Shown in pieces: positions 36,672 to 46,071 of a DNA stretch of 64,000 nt. Source of the stretch: Bacteroidota bacterium (GTDB lineage Bacteria; Bacteroidota; Bacteroidia; B-17B0; Aurantibacillaceae); assembly GCA_016702705.1 (NCBI GenBank), contig JADJDM010000006.1, positions 248,001 through 312,000 of the forward strand, in the 5' to 3' direction. The first letter of the stretch is position 1. Each line of letters opens with the position of its first letter. The position numbers were made by a program, and so were the translations under genes. The notes under the pieces are model-generated. The model did not search any database. It was not told the origin of the DNA and was given only the letters and a program-made list of their open reading frames with translations.

Positions 36672-37814
36672 ATGCCATTTTCATCCTTAGGTTTATCGCC
36701 CTCATTGGTAAAAGCTTTAAGCCTTGCCAATTATAAAGAGCCCTACCCTATTCAAAGTCAAGCAATACCCGCTATCCTTACAAAAAAAGATGTATTGGGA
36801 ATTGCGCAAACAGGTTCGGGTAAAACTGCTGCTTATGCTTTACCTATACTTGAACAATTACAACATAAAACAAAATCAAAAAACAGATTTGTAAATGTAT
36901 TGGTGTTAGTTCCAACTCGTGAGTTGGCCGACCAAGTGAGCGAAGTATTTAAACAATTTAGCAAAGGTCTTACTGAGCCAGTTAAAACAATGGCGGTTTA
37001 TGGGGGTGTTTCTATTAACCCACAAATGATGGCTTTGCAAGGCGTTAATGTATTAGTTGCAACACCAGGTAGATTAATTGAATTAGAAGAAAACAATGCT
37101 GTTCATCTTTCAGAGATTAGTGTGTTAGTTTTAGATGAGGCAGATAAAATGTTGAATCTTGGTTTTAAAGAAGAGATGACACGCATTTTTGATTTACTTC
37201 CAAAGAAACGTCAAAACCTATTGTTCTCTGCAACACTAAGTGAGAAGTTAGATGGCTTAAATCAAGTTTTATTAAAAGATCCATTAGTAGTTAAGATTGA
37301 AGCAGAGGAAGAAAATATTGACCTTATAAAACAAACTGGTTATTTTGTAACTGAGGTAAAAAAAGGTCCACTACTTAGATACCTTATAAAACATAATGAT
37401 TTAAAGCAAGTACTTGTTTTTACTTCATCCATTTATAGTGCAGATAAAGTAGTAGATAAATTGAAGAAAAACGGAATTGATGCAATGGCAATACATGGCG
37501 ATAAAAGTCAGGAAGCCCGAAAAGATGCATTACATAAATTTAAAATTGGTAAAACAAACGTTTTAGTTGCCACTGATTTAATTTCACGTGGTATTGATAT
37601 TAAGTTTTTGCCTTACGTTATTAATTACGAATTGCCCCGCTCTCCTAAAGATTATATTCACCGTATTGGTAGAACAGGTAGAGCTGAATCACCTGGAGAA
37701 GCCATTACCTTAGTTACCGAGCAAGACAAACATCATTTTAGAGTAATTCAAAAGAAAATGGGCAAATGGGTAACCATGATTGACTCTGAAGGCATTGATC
37801 TTAAAGGATTCTAA
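36672..37814 (+). CDS. DEAD-box RNA helicase (RhlE-like)
   Basis: The 380-residue core helicase has all family motifs: AQTGSGKTAAYALP (I), PTRELADQV (Ia), TPGRLIELEE (Ib), VLDEADKML (II), FSATLS (III), and HRIGRTGRA (VI). Start chosen at the Met before PFSSLGLSPSLVKAL, which fits the Q motif (YPIQSQAIPAIL). It unwinds RNA duplexes during ribosome assembly or RNA decay. No long C-terminal extension is present. Confidence 0.93.
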   Translation: MPFSSLGLSPSLVKALSLANYKEPYPIQSQAIPAILTKKDVLGIAQTGSGKTAAYALPILEQLQHKTKSKNRFVNVLVLVPTRELADQVSEVFKQFSKGLTEPVKTMAVYGGVSINPQMMALQGVNVLVATPGRLIELEENNAVHLSEISVLVLDEADKMLNLGFKEEMTRIFDLLPKKRQNLLFSATLSEKLDGLNQVLLKDPLVVKIEAEEENIDLIKQTGYFVTEVKKGPLLRYLIKHNDLKQVLVFTSSIYSADKVVDKLKKNGIDAMAIHGDKSQEARKDALHKFKIGKTNVLVATDLISRGIDIKFLPYVINYELPRSPKDYIHRIGRTGRAESPGEAITLVTEQDKHHFRVIQKKMGKWVTMIDSEGIDLKGF

Positions 37815-37820
37815 AAAAAA

Positions 37821-37853
37821 TTGCCATACTTTAGAATAAAGGGGCTACCTTTG
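37821..37853 (+). promoter_or_regulatory. Bacteroidota-type promoter for the DnaJ-KTSC gene
   Basis: TTG (37821-37823), a 22-base spacer and TACCTTTG (37846-37853) make a near-perfect -33/-7 pair, with the start codon 25 bases further at 37879. Confidence 0.6.
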
Positions 37854-37878
37854 CAAAAAATTTCAAAAACAGAACAAA

Positions 37879-38328
37879 ATGAGACGCATAGTTGAATACA
37901 GAAAATTAATGAACATTACACAAGAAACAACTCTTGCGGACTTAAAAATTGTTTACAGAAATTTAATGAAAGAATGGCATCCAGATAAGTTTGCTGATAA
38001 TGAAGAGAAAAAAGAAGAAGCTGAACAGAAGAGTAAAGAAATTATTGAAGCGTACCACTTTTTAGTAAGTGTTTCTCCTGAAACACACGAAGCTAATAAA
38101 GAAGAGTACACCCGTATTGTTTCTACTGCAGCTGTTGATAATGTTGAATACAAAGGCCAAACATTAAAAATATTTTTTCAAGATGGTAGCGTTTATGAAT
38201 ACTTCAACGTTCCAAAAGCAACTTATAATAAACTAATGAATTCAGGTGGGTTTTCGCGTTTTGCAAGAAGACATATCTTCTATGAATTTATTTACCGCCC
38301 AGTAAGTAAAGCTACCATGGCCCTTTAA
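37879..38328 (+). CDS. J-domain protein with a KTSC domain
   Basis: The 149-residue protein starts with a J-domain (residues 8-65) having the HPD motif in MKEWHPDKFADN. Residues 80-145 form a KTSC domain (YKGQTLKIFFQDGSVYEYFNVPK, FARRHIFYEFIYR). J-domains recruit and stimulate Hsp70, and KTSC is thought to bind RNA or proteins. This small fusion is typical of Bacteroidota. It converges closely on the porin gene (4 bases). Confidence 0.85.
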   Translation: MRRIVEYRKLMNITQETTLADLKIVYRNLMKEWHPDKFADNEEKKEEAEQKSKEIIEAYHFLVSVSPETHEANKEEYTRIVSTAAVDNVEYKGQTLKIFFQDGSVYEYFNVPKATYNKLMNSGGFSRFARRHIFYEFIYRPVSKATMAL

Positions 38329-38332
38329 GCCA

Positions 38333-39400
38333 TTACAGCTTAATACACAAACTTGTTGTAAACGAGTAATTATCGTAAGCAGCTTTTTTATCCAACACAA
38401 AAATCTTATCCATCGAATTATAATGCTTGGCTTCTATTCTCCAAGTTAATTTGTCGCTTACTTTATAATCAAAGTTTACGGAGCTGCCCAGCACTTGAAA
38501 TCCATTCTTTGTTCCTGTACCAATAATTATTTGGTCTTTATCATTGTAATACTCCGAACGAGCTGCGATGATTGCTTTAGGGGTAATCTTATAACGTAAA
38601 ATTAAAACTGGCGAATACCAAGTTGCGTAGTTTACTGTGTCTTTTTTATCGTAGCCTATATCAAAACAAGCAATGATTCCGAATTTATCAGTTGGTTCCC
38701 ACACAGCGTAAATATTATTAAACACACGTAATGCATTTAATGAATCAGGTTTTTCATAACCAGTAAAATTACTCCAATTGATAGTTAACTTAGAACTTGG
38801 TTTAAATTGCATTTGAAAACCAAAAGAAGGTTTGTTCACATAATCGGGGCGTTGAATATGTTGCCAACCGTTTAACACCAATGCTGCAGCGTTAAATTTT
38901 TCATTCTTACTTACAAACGAAAGTTTTGCTCCCGATTGATAATATGGCGAATTTTCTGCAACTAGTGAACGACTTAAGGTCCAACAATCTGCGCCAATAG
39001 CACTTTCGAAACCAATGTGAGAAGACATTATACCTGCATCTAACCAAAGGTTAGCTTTTTTGCTCAACTTAACTCCCGCAGTTGCTTCGTATATATTACG
39101 CAAAGAAACAGGCTCTGCTGACAAATTATATTGCGCATAATTACCAGCCATTAAAGCAACAACACCTCTGTATTTACTTGCGTCATAAGAAGCTTTTATG
39201 ATAGCTAAATTTGCATTTATTTCATTATGACGTTTATGATTGTATAAAAACCCAGGTTTTTCGTGATTGTCAGGAGCTGACAAATCATACGAATAATAAA
39301 CTTCTCCGTAACCTGAGAACGTTAATTTACCTGTAGAATCAGATTGAGAAAATGCACTAAATGAAAATAGAGCAGCAAGGCAACAAAAAATATACTTCAT
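38333..39400 (-). CDS. Outer-membrane porin, beta-barrel
   Basis: The 355-residue protein has a signal peptide (MKYIFCCLAALFSFSAFSQ) and then a beta-barrel of about 16 amphipathic strands. Markers are FSGYGEVYYSYDLS at the N-terminus and the terminal strand YNSMDKIFVLDKKAAYDNYS and FTTSLCIKL. It belongs to a Bacteroidota porin family seen next to unrelated genes; the substrate is unknown. It stands alone between the KTSC gene and mazG. Confidence 0.85.
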   Translation of the reverse strand: MKYIFCCLAALFSFSAFSQSDSTGKLTFSGYGEVYYSYDLSAPDNHEKPGFLYNHKRHNEINANLAIIKASYDASKYRGVVALMAGNYAQYNLSAEPVSLRNIYEATAGVKLSKKANLWLDAGIMSSHIGFESAIGADCWTLSRSLVAENSPYYQSGAKLSFVSKNEKFNAAALVLNGWQHIQRPDYVNKPSFGFQMQFKPSSKLTINWSNFTGYEKPDSLNALRVFNNIYAVWEPTDKFGIIACFDIGYDKKDTVNYATWYSPVLILRYKITPKAIIAARSEYYNDKDQIIIGTGTKNGFQVLGSSVNFDYKVSDKLTWRIEAKHYNSMDKIFVLDKKAAYDNYSFTTSLCIKL

Positions 39401-39466
39401 AAATTAAATTTGAAGTATAAATTTATAAATTAAAATGAGATTAAATTAATATTAAATTGAAATTAA

Positions 39467-40237
39467 TTAAAGTTTTTTTGCTTCGTTCCAATATTTGTCC
39501 ATTTCCTCTAGTTTACAATCAGACAGAGCCTTCCCCTGCTCAGTAATCTTTGTTTCCATGTATTGAAAGCGTTTAATGAATTTTTTGTTGGTGCGCTCTA
39601 ATGCATCTTCCGGATTAATTTTATGAAAACGTGCATAATTAATAAGTGAAAACATTACATCACCAAACTCATCTTCCAATTTATCTTTATTCTCAGGATT
39701 GGTTTCTACCTCATGTTTAAACTCAGCCATTTCTTCTGTTACCTTTTCCCACACTTGTTCTTTGTGTTCCCAATCAAAACCAACACCCCTAGCCTTTTCC
39801 TGTATGCGCATTGATTTAACTAATGCAGGCAAGCCTTTTGGGACACCTTCTAAAACAGATTTATTTCCAGTCTTTAATTTTATTTGTTCCCAATTACGCT
39901 TTACATCATCTTCGTTCTCAACAACAACATCACCATAAATATGTGGGTGACGTTCAATCATTTTATCACAAAGCGAATTAATTACATCTGCTATATCAAA
40001 GGCTTTTGTTTCGCTAGCTATTCGAGCATAAAAAACAATATGCAAAAGTATATCGCCCAGTTCTTTCTTAATATTAGGAAGGTCTTTTTCAATTAAGGCA
40101 TCACTTAATTCATACATTTCTTCAATGGTTAAATAGCGTAAACTATCCATTGTTTGTTTTTTATCCCAAGGGCACTGCTCACGTAATTCGTCCATTATTT
40201 TCAATAAACGACCGAAAGCTTCTTTTTTTTGTTCCAT
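39467..40237 (-). CDS. mazG: Nucleoside triphosphate pyrophosphohydrolase MazG
   Basis: The 256-residue protein has two MazG domains. Motifs are CPWDKKQTMDSLRYLTIEE with the EExxE helix IEEMYELSDAL and the EExxD-type LEDEFGDVMFSLINYARF in the second domain. It cleaves NTPs to NMP and PPi, cleaning damaged nucleotides and lowering (p)ppGpp. I chose the Met that starts MEQKKEAFGRLL over an upstream one at 40267 because the family starts there. Confidence 0.93.
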   Translation of the reverse strand: MEQKKEAFGRLLKIMDELREQCPWDKKQTMDSLRYLTIEEMYELSDALIEKDLPNIKKELGDILLHIVFYARIASETKAFDIADVINSLCDKMIERHPHIYGDVVVENEDDVKRNWEQIKLKTGNKSVLEGVPKGLPALVKSMRIQEKARGVGFDWEHKEQVWEKVTEEMAEFKHEVETNPENKDKLEDEFGDVMFSLINYARFHKINPEDALERTNKKFIKRFQYMETKITEQGKALSDCKLEEMDKYWNEAKKL

Positions 40238-40394
40238 AACTAAATTATTCGAGCCTAAAAGTACCAAATTAAAATTCGTATTTATGTATAATTCAAGTTC
40301 TTAGTTATAAACAAAAAACGCATCAACGGTAAATAAATAAATGATTTTAACGTCATTTTAATTAATAAATTAACGTTCGGATAAATAACGCTTT

Positions 40395-41324
40395 TTGCAA
40401 AACGAAATACATACCAATTTTTCAATTCTTAGTACCCTGTGTTACTACGATGTATTTGCGCATCCTTTAAGTTTAGAGGAAATTCATTCGCGAATGAATA
40501 AAGCTGATACAATCGAAAACATTAAAAGTGAATTATCAGTTTTAGTTGAACTTAACATAGTTAAACAGCATGAAGCTTATTTCTTCTTGCCACATCATTC
40601 AAACGAAATTGTTGATCTGCGCAAAGAAAAAGAAGTATTGGCTACTAAATATTTAGAAAAATCTAAAAGATATTCTTCTCTCATTGCTAAATTTCCATTT
40701 GTAAGAGCTGTTTGTATTTCAGGTTCACTGTCGAAAGGAGTAATGGACAAAGATGGAGATGTAGATTATTTTATCATTACAGAAAAAGGAAGGCTGTGGA
40801 TTTGCAGAAGTTTATTGATTTTGTTTAAAAAAGTATTTTTACTTAATTCACGAAAATATTTTTGCACTAATTATTTTGTCGACATCAATAACCTGGAGAT
40901 TCCTGATAAAAACTTGTTTACTGCTACAGAAATCAATTCGCTTAAGCCTGTGCATAAATCAGAACATTTTGATGAATTTACTAGACAAAATAGCTGGACA
41001 AAAAACTTCCAACCTAATTTCAAAAATGAACTAAATTCTTCTACAATAAAAGATACAAATGGCTTAAAGCGAATACTTGAAAAAGCACTAGCAGGTAAAA
41101 CAGGTGAAAAACTTGATGCTTACTTTTTTAAGCTCACCTTAAATCGTTGGAAAAATAAATTCACAAAATTTGATGCGGAAGAATTTGACTTGCACATGCG
41201 AAGCAGAAAAAATGTTTCTAAGCATCATCCGCGAGCATACCAAACGAAGGTGTTGGACAAACACAAAGAAAGTCTTTCGAAATTTTCTTTACAACTAAAC
41301 GCTTTAACAACCGAAGCTGCATAA
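40395..41324 (+). CDS. Nucleotidyltransferase-fold protein
   Basis: The 309-residue protein starts with a helical, winged-helix-like region (about 1-80). A nucleotidyltransferase motif follows near 115-135: VCISGSLSKGVMDKDGDVDYFII (GSxxxG then DxD). The rest is helical and Lys-rich. The start is a TTG at 40395 or possibly a missed codon nearby; no ATG gives an N-terminus in frame. The gene starts the operon of two radical SAM proteins and one methyltransferase. I cannot assign a substrate. Confidence 0.7.
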   Translation: MQNEIHTNFSILSTLCYYDVFAHPLSLEEIHSRMNKADTIENIKSELSVLVELNIVKQHEAYFFLPHHSNEIVDLRKEKEVLATKYLEKSKRYSSLIAKFPFVRAVCISGSLSKGVMDKDGDVDYFIITEKGRLWICRSLLILFKKVFLLNSRKYFCTNYFVDINNLEIPDKNLFTATEINSLKPVHKSEHFDEFTRQNSWTKNFQPNFKNELNSSTIKDTNGLKRILEKALAGKTGEKLDAYFFKLTLNRWKNKFTKFDAEEFDLHMRSRKNVSKHHPRAYQTKVLDKHKESLSKFSLQLNALTTEAA

Positions 41325-41325
41325 T

Positions 41326-42779
41326 ATGAAAGTGCTTTTTACACATTCTTATTTTTGCAGTTTGATCCTAAACAGGATAATACGAATACACCTTATCCGC
41401 CATTGGCAACGATTTACGCTGCATCATTAATTAGAAATAATAATTATGAGGTCGATTTATTTGATGTACAATTTTGTGAATCGGCAAACGAAATAGAATC
41501 AAAAATTATTTCCTTTAAACCTGATGTGTTGGTTATTTATGATGATGGCTTTAACTACCTAACTAAAATGTGTCTTACCAACATGCGCGAAGCAGCTTGG
41601 GAAATGCAGGGCATTGCAAAAAAACACAATTGCAAAGTAATTGTTTCCAGCTCGGATGCAACCGACCATGCAAGAGATTACTTAAACAAAGGTGCAGATG
41701 TAATTATTGCAGGAGAAGCGGAGCAAACCTTATTAGATGTTCTTGATACTTATAAAAATGAATTACTCCTAAATAAAATTGCTGGAATAAAGTATTTACA
41801 GAATAACGAAATTGTTGAAACCAATACGAGACAAGTTATAAGAGATCTTGATTCTTTGCCAAAACCTGCTTGGGATTTAATTGATATTGAGAAATACAAA
41901 TCACGTTGGTTAAAACATCACGGCTACTTTTCTTTAAACTTTGTAACTACTCGTGGTTGTCCATATAAATGTAATTGGTGCGCAAAGCCTATATATGGCA
42001 ACAGGTATAATGCACATAGTCCAACATACATTGTTGAATTAATAAAAGACACACAGGCGAAATTTGGATTTGACCATATTTGGTTTGCCGATGATATTTT
42101 TGGATTAAAACCAAATTGGGTGAAAGAGTTTAATGAGCTTTTGAAAAAAGAAAACATTTCGATTAAATATAAAATCCAATCAAGAGCCGATTTGTTAATG
42201 GAAGAAGATACCATTAAACACTTAAAAGAATCGGGTTGTGATACTGTTTGGATGGGCGCTGAAAGCGGTTCTCAAAAAATATTAGATGCCATGGATAAAG
42301 GCATCACAGTTGAACAAATTATTGAAAGCTGCAAGAAACTAAAAGCTGCGCAAATTAAACCTGCATTATTTATTCAATTTGGATATATAGATGAAACAAT
42401 GGAAGACATTGCTTCAACCATAAAAATGATTAAACAAACAATGCCCGAAGATATTGGTATTTCTGTTTCTTACCCATTGCCAGGCACAGGTTTTTATGAA
42501 AAAGTTAAATCTGAACTCATTCAAAAAAGTAATTGGAGCGATAGTGATGATTTGGATTTAATGTTTAAAAACAATTACAGTAAAAAGTTCTATAAAGATT
42601 TACATCGTTATGTTCATTATACCTACAGAGCAGCGCAATCAAAACAGTTGGCAAAAAGTGTTTATTTAAAAAAGGGAAATATAAAACGAATTGTAGCCTT
42701 GCCTCATTATCTATTGTCTGCCAAAAAATTTAAAAACAAAATAATAAGTTATCAGTCGGATGCAAAAAAATTCCTTTGA
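41326..42779 (+). CDS. B12-binding domain radical SAM protein (first of two)
   Basis: The 480-residue protein has a cobalamin-binding domain (about 10-140, with YPPLATIYAASLIRNN and the PDVLVIYDDG region) and a radical SAM domain with the cluster motif GCPYKCNWC around residue 208. The conserved region ESGSQKILDAMDKG follows. The annotated ATG at 41326 needs one base shift in TTTTTGCAG, because the open frame begins at 41355. Proteins of this class do radical methylation, cyclisation or carbon rearrangements in natural product and lipid pathways. It overlaps the methyltransferase gene by 20 bases. Confidence 0.85.
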
Positions 42780-43542
42780 TTCATACGCAAAAGACTATGA
42801 TGCTGATTTTAGCTTCTCTCCTATTGGTAAGATGCAGAGAGAACGCGTGTATCATTTTTTAACTCCTTATTTACAATCTAAATTAAACATTCTTGAAATA
42901 AATTGCGGAACCGGTGAAGATGCAAAACGCTTAAGTGCTTTAGGAAATAAAGTAGATGCAAGTGATATTTCGGAAGAAATGATTAAGGTTTGCAAAGAAA
43001 AAAAAATAGAAAATGTAAACTTTGACACGTGTGATGCAAGGAATTTATTAAGTAAGTACAAAACGAATACATACGATTTAATTTTCTCCAACTTTGGCGG
43101 ATTAAATTGTTTGTCGGAAAAAGAGTTGGAAAGCTTTGCTTCTGATGCAAATCAACTCTTAAAAAAGGATGGAATACTTGCTTGCGTAATAATGGGAAGA
43201 AAATGCAGGTGGGAAAATTTCTTTTTCAGAATAAAAAAAGACCCAAGATTAAATAGGAGGAAAACAACTGAAGGACTGAAAACACAAATTAACGAATCCG
43301 TATTTAACACTTATTATTATTCGCCCGCAGAATTTGCCCAGCTTTCAAAAACTAGTTTCAAGCTAGTAAAACATAAGCCAATTGGTTATTTTGTTCCACC
43401 ATCTTTTTTTAATTCGTTTTATAAAAACAAATTGTGGATACTTAAACTATTGAATGTATTTGAAAAATTATTTGCCCAGTTTTCATTTCAATCGGATGCT
43501 GCTGACCATTACCTAATTATTCTTCAAAAAAATGGCGACTAA
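42760..43542 (+). CDS. SAM-dependent methyltransferase
   Basis: The 260-residue protein has a class I methyltransferase fold with motif I ILEINCGTGEDAKRLSALG at about 44-62, ASDISEEMIKV and LIFSNFGGLNCLSEKEL. The C-terminal half (from about 140) is helical and unusual. The gene overlaps both neighbours by 11 to 20 bases, so it is translated with the two radical SAM genes. Its substrate is unknown. Confidence 0.85.
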   Translation: MQKNSFDSYAKDYDADFSFSPIGKMQRERVYHFLTPYLQSKLNILEINCGTGEDAKRLSALGNKVDASDISEEMIKVCKEKKIENVNFDTCDARNLLSKYKTNTYDLIFSNFGGLNCLSEKELESFASDANQLLKKDGILACVIMGRKCRWENFFFRIKKDPRLNRRKTTEGLKTQINESVFNTYYYSPAEFAQLSKTSFKLVKHKPIGYFVPPSFFNSFYKNKLWILKLLNVFEKLFAQFSFQSDAADHYLIILQKNGD

Positions 43543-44914
43543 ATTTTTACTCACACACGGCTATTTTTTGAAAGATGATCCAAAAGAACAGGTCATAATG
43601 AAACCCTATGTTCCATTGGGATTACTGTATATATCGGCATTTTTAAAACAGCACAGTAAAGAACATGAAGTATTTGATTCTACCTTCTACTCTATTGAGG
43701 ATTTAAAACAAAAAATTGTTTCTTACCAACCTACATGCATTGCCATGTATGTAAATTTAATGACACGTATTAATGTGCTTAAGGTTATTAAATGGATGAT
43801 AGGAAATGAAGAAACAAAAAACATCCGTATCATACTTGGCGGTCCAGAAGTAAAACATCATGCAACAGAACTACTCAACTACGGCGCAAGTATAATTTGC
43901 GTTGGTGAAGGTGAGCAAAGTATGTTGGAATTATTTGAACATTTCGAAAACAACAATAGTATTCCAACAAACATTGATGGTACAATTGTAAAATCAGGAA
44001 ATGAAATCATAACAAACAAAGAAAGAGCACTTTTAAAAAACATAAACGAATTACCTGCACCAAATAGAAATGCCATTGATTTAAACCTGTATTTAAATGC
44101 ATGGAAAGAAAAACATGGGTATAGTACAATCTCAGTTAGCACAATGCGTGGTTGCCCATACACTTGCAAATGGTGTAGCAGAGCAGTTTATGGCGGAACA
44201 TATAGAAGACGTAGTGCAGAATTAGTAGTAAAAGAATTAAAAGAAATAAAACAAAATTACAATCCTGATAAATTTTGGTTTGTAGATGATGTTTTTACTA
44301 TCAGTCACAAATGGCTTAAGGAATTTGCTGATGAGGTAAAAAAAGAAAAGCTAAACATTTCCTACGAAATCATTACCCGTGCCGACCGCATGAATGATGA
44401 AGTAATTGATTTATTAAAACAAAGCGGTTGTTATAGAGTTTGGATTGGTGCAGAAAGCGGCTCACAAAAAATAATTGATGCCATGGATAGAAGAGTTGAT
44501 GTGCAAATGGTACGCGACATGATTATAAAAACAAAAGCGGCGGGCATAGAAGCCGGAACCTTTATCATGCTAGGTTATCCGGGCGAAACAAAGGAAGACA
44601 TTAAAGAAACAATCCATCATCTTAAAACAGCCAATCCAAGTTTTTATACTATGACAGTTGCTTATCCAATAAAAGGAACTCCACTATTTGAAGAAACAAA
44701 AGAGCAGCAAATAACTGCCATCGACTGGGAATTGCAAACTGATAGAGATATTGACTTTAAGCGTTTACATAGCAAAAAATTTTATGAGCATGCTTTAAGA
44801 TGGGTTTACAATGAAGTTGAATTTACAAGAACAAAAAGCTTTGGTAAAAAAACAAAACTAAAGTTGAAGTCTTTACTTTCACAAGGATTAATGAAGGTAG
44901 AGAGTTTGAAATAA
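43532..44914 (+). CDS. B12-binding domain radical SAM protein (second of two)
   Basis: The 460-residue protein has a cobalamin-binding N-terminal domain (about 1-145) and a radical SAM cluster, GCPYTCKWC, around residue 207, then ESGSQKIIDAMDRR. It is clearly related to the product of 41326-42779 but not a recent copy. Together with the methyltransferase and the nucleotidyltransferase-like protein it forms a four-gene operon. Possible roles include radical methylation of a lipid, sugar or secondary metabolite; not resolved. Confidence 0.85.
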   Translation: MATKFLLTHGYFLKDDPKEQVIMKPYVPLGLLYISAFLKQHSKEHEVFDSTFYSIEDLKQKIVSYQPTCIAMYVNLMTRINVLKVIKWMIGNEETKNIRIILGGPEVKHHATELLNYGASIICVGEGEQSMLELFEHFENNNSIPTNIDGTIVKSGNEIITNKERALLKNINELPAPNRNAIDLNLYLNAWKEKHGYSTISVSTMRGCPYTCKWCSRAVYGGTYRRRSAELVVKELKEIKQNYNPDKFWFVDDVFTISHKWLKEFADEVKKEKLNISYEIITRADRMNDEVIDLLKQSGCYRVWIGAESGSQKIIDAMDRRVDVQMVRDMIIKTKAAGIEAGTFIMLGYPGETKEDIKETIHHLKTANPSFYTMTVAYPIKGTPLFEETKEQQITAIDWELQTDRDIDFKRLHSKKFYEHALRWVYNEVEFTRTKSFGKKTKLKLKSLLSQGLMKVESLK

Positions 44915-45030
44915 ACAATTGACTATTTTCAAATTCACTTTTAACAAATGAAAATAATTTGCATCTTTGCAGCATAATGCTTAAGTGTTTGTCTTAGCTG
45001 TCGCTAAGAAGTATACTTCAAGCTTGGGAA

Positions 45031-45111
45031 GCCCAGGTGTTGGAATGGTATACAAGTACGCTTGAGGTGCGTATGCCGCAAGGTGTGGGAGTTCGAGTCT
45101 CCTCCTGGGTA
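45031..45111 (+). tRNA. tRNA-Leu (anticodon GAG)
   Basis: The acceptor stem pairs GCCCAGG with CCTGGGT (one wobble). The anticodon stem TACGC/GCGTA encloses TTGAGGT, giving anticodon GAG. The long variable arm (TGCCGCAAGGTGT) fits class II tRNA. T-arm GGGAG-TTCGAGT-CTCCT. Discriminator A at 45111, no encoded CCA. Confidence 0.95.
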
Positions 45112-45114
45112 CTG

Positions 45115-45146
45115 AAGCAGACTATTTTTTAATAGTCTGCTTTTTT
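45115..45146 (+). terminator. Terminator of tRNA-Leu
   Basis: AAGCAGACTATT and AATAGTCTGCTT form a 12-bp stem around TTTT, followed by a run of T. It begins 3 bases after the tRNA. Confidence 0.9.
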
Positions 45147-45293
45147 GTTTCTAAACCCAAGTAGAATCAAGCAATTTCAAATAAAAAATCATTTCGATAT
45201 TTTAGTGGTTAAATAATCCGAATTTCTAGTTGCATTGATAATGAAGCAATTGCGAGTTAGAGTCCGGTTCACCCAAAACCAAACTAAAAAAGC

Positions 45294-45494
45294 ATGAACT
45301 CAAAACCTAAAAAACGATTAAGTATTGATGAATTAAAATCATATCCCGGATTTGAAAATTTTACAGATGAAATGGCTGAAGAAACAATAGCTAGTCTTGA
45401 AGCATTATCAATTTTGTTTTATGAACACTATCAAAAATCAATTCAGCAAAAGGAAAAATTAGAATTAGTAAGATCAAAAAATGCTAAAGAATGA
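45294..45494 (+). CDS. Small hypothetical protein, antitoxin-like
   Basis: The 66-residue protein (KKRLSIDELKSYPGFENFTDEMAEETIASLEALS) is mostly helical and acidic-basic mixed. The pattern of N-terminal KRLSIDELK and a conserved TDEMAEETI is reminiscent of small antitoxins or HTH partners. Its stop overlaps an ATG (ATGA) at 45491, opening a second frame that reads MKVIYSGYSNHRFSYSN before it runs into the HxlR gene on the other strand. This may be the start of a truncated partner gene. The function is not known. Confidence 0.5.
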   Translation: MNSKPKKRLSIDELKSYPGFENFTDEMAEETIASLEALSILFYEHYQKSIQQKEKLELVRSKNAKE

Positions 45495-45553
45495 AGGTTA
45501 TTTATTCTGGATACAGCAATCATAGATTTAGTTATTCCAACCCGGTGCCTATC

Positions 45554-45922
45554 TTATTTTTTATTTTCACTATAGACAGATTTTCTATAAGCCGTTCCCC
45601 ATTTTGCCAATTCATCTATAAGGGAAGAAAGCGTTTTGCCATATTCTGTTATAGAATACTCAACGGTTATTGGCTTTGTGTTCATTACTGTTCGACTAAC
45701 CAAATTATTCATTTCCAAATCTTGAAGTTCCTTTGAAAGCATTTTAGTTCCAATTCCATCTATTTCTCTTAACAAATCCATAAACCCCAATGTATTGCCT
45801 TCAATGAGTGTTCCCAAGATGTGAAACTTCCATTTTCCAGACAACAAACTCATTGCATCATTAATTGCTTGCATTCTTACTTGACAGACTAATGTAGAGT
45901 TTATTTTAGCGCGCTTTTTCAT
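45554..45922 (-). CDS. HxlR-family winged-helix regulator
   Basis: The 122-residue protein has the HxlR motif: CQVRMQAINDAMSLLSGKWKFHILGTLIEG, GFMDLLREIDGIGTKMLSKELQDLE, and a wing with TVEYSITEYGKTLSSL. HxlR proteins sense redox or electrophile stress through the N-terminal Cys (here SMKKRAKINSTLVC). It is divergent from the SnoaL-like and DsbA-like genes, and a perfect 24-bp palindrome lies between. Start taken as the Met with SD-like GAGG upstream rather than the TTG at 45931. Confidence 0.85.
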   Translation of the reverse strand: MKKRAKINSTLVCQVRMQAINDAMSLLSGKWKFHILGTLIEGNTLGFMDLLREIDGIGTKMLSKELQDLEMNNLVSRTVMNTKPITVEYSITEYGKTLSSLIDELAKWGTAYRKSVYSENKK

Positions 45923-45967
45923 CGACCTCAATTAATTTGTTTGAATTACAAAATTACAAATCTCTTT

Positions 45968-45991
45968 AGTAGTTTCCTATAGGAAACTACT
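45968..45991. promoter_or_regulatory. Perfect palindromic operator for HxlR
   Basis: AGTAGTTTCCTA is followed directly by its reverse complement, giving a 24-bp perfect palindrome with no spacer. It lies between the divergent HxlR and SnoaL-like genes. Confidence 0.75.
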
Positions 45992-46071
45992 TTCTAAAAG
46001 GAAACCCATAGTGATTATACATTTGATGTGTTATAGTTTTGTGACAACAATAACAATTAAAATTTTTAAAA

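Noticed and set aside
45220..45280. tRNA-like 3' end (GAGTTAGAGTCCGGTTCACCC)
   Set aside because: It lacks an acceptor stem and anticodon arm; at best a decayed fragment.
45491..45736. 81-residue plus-strand ORF
   Set aside because: It lies antisense to a clear HxlR gene for most of its length; only its first 20 codons could be real.
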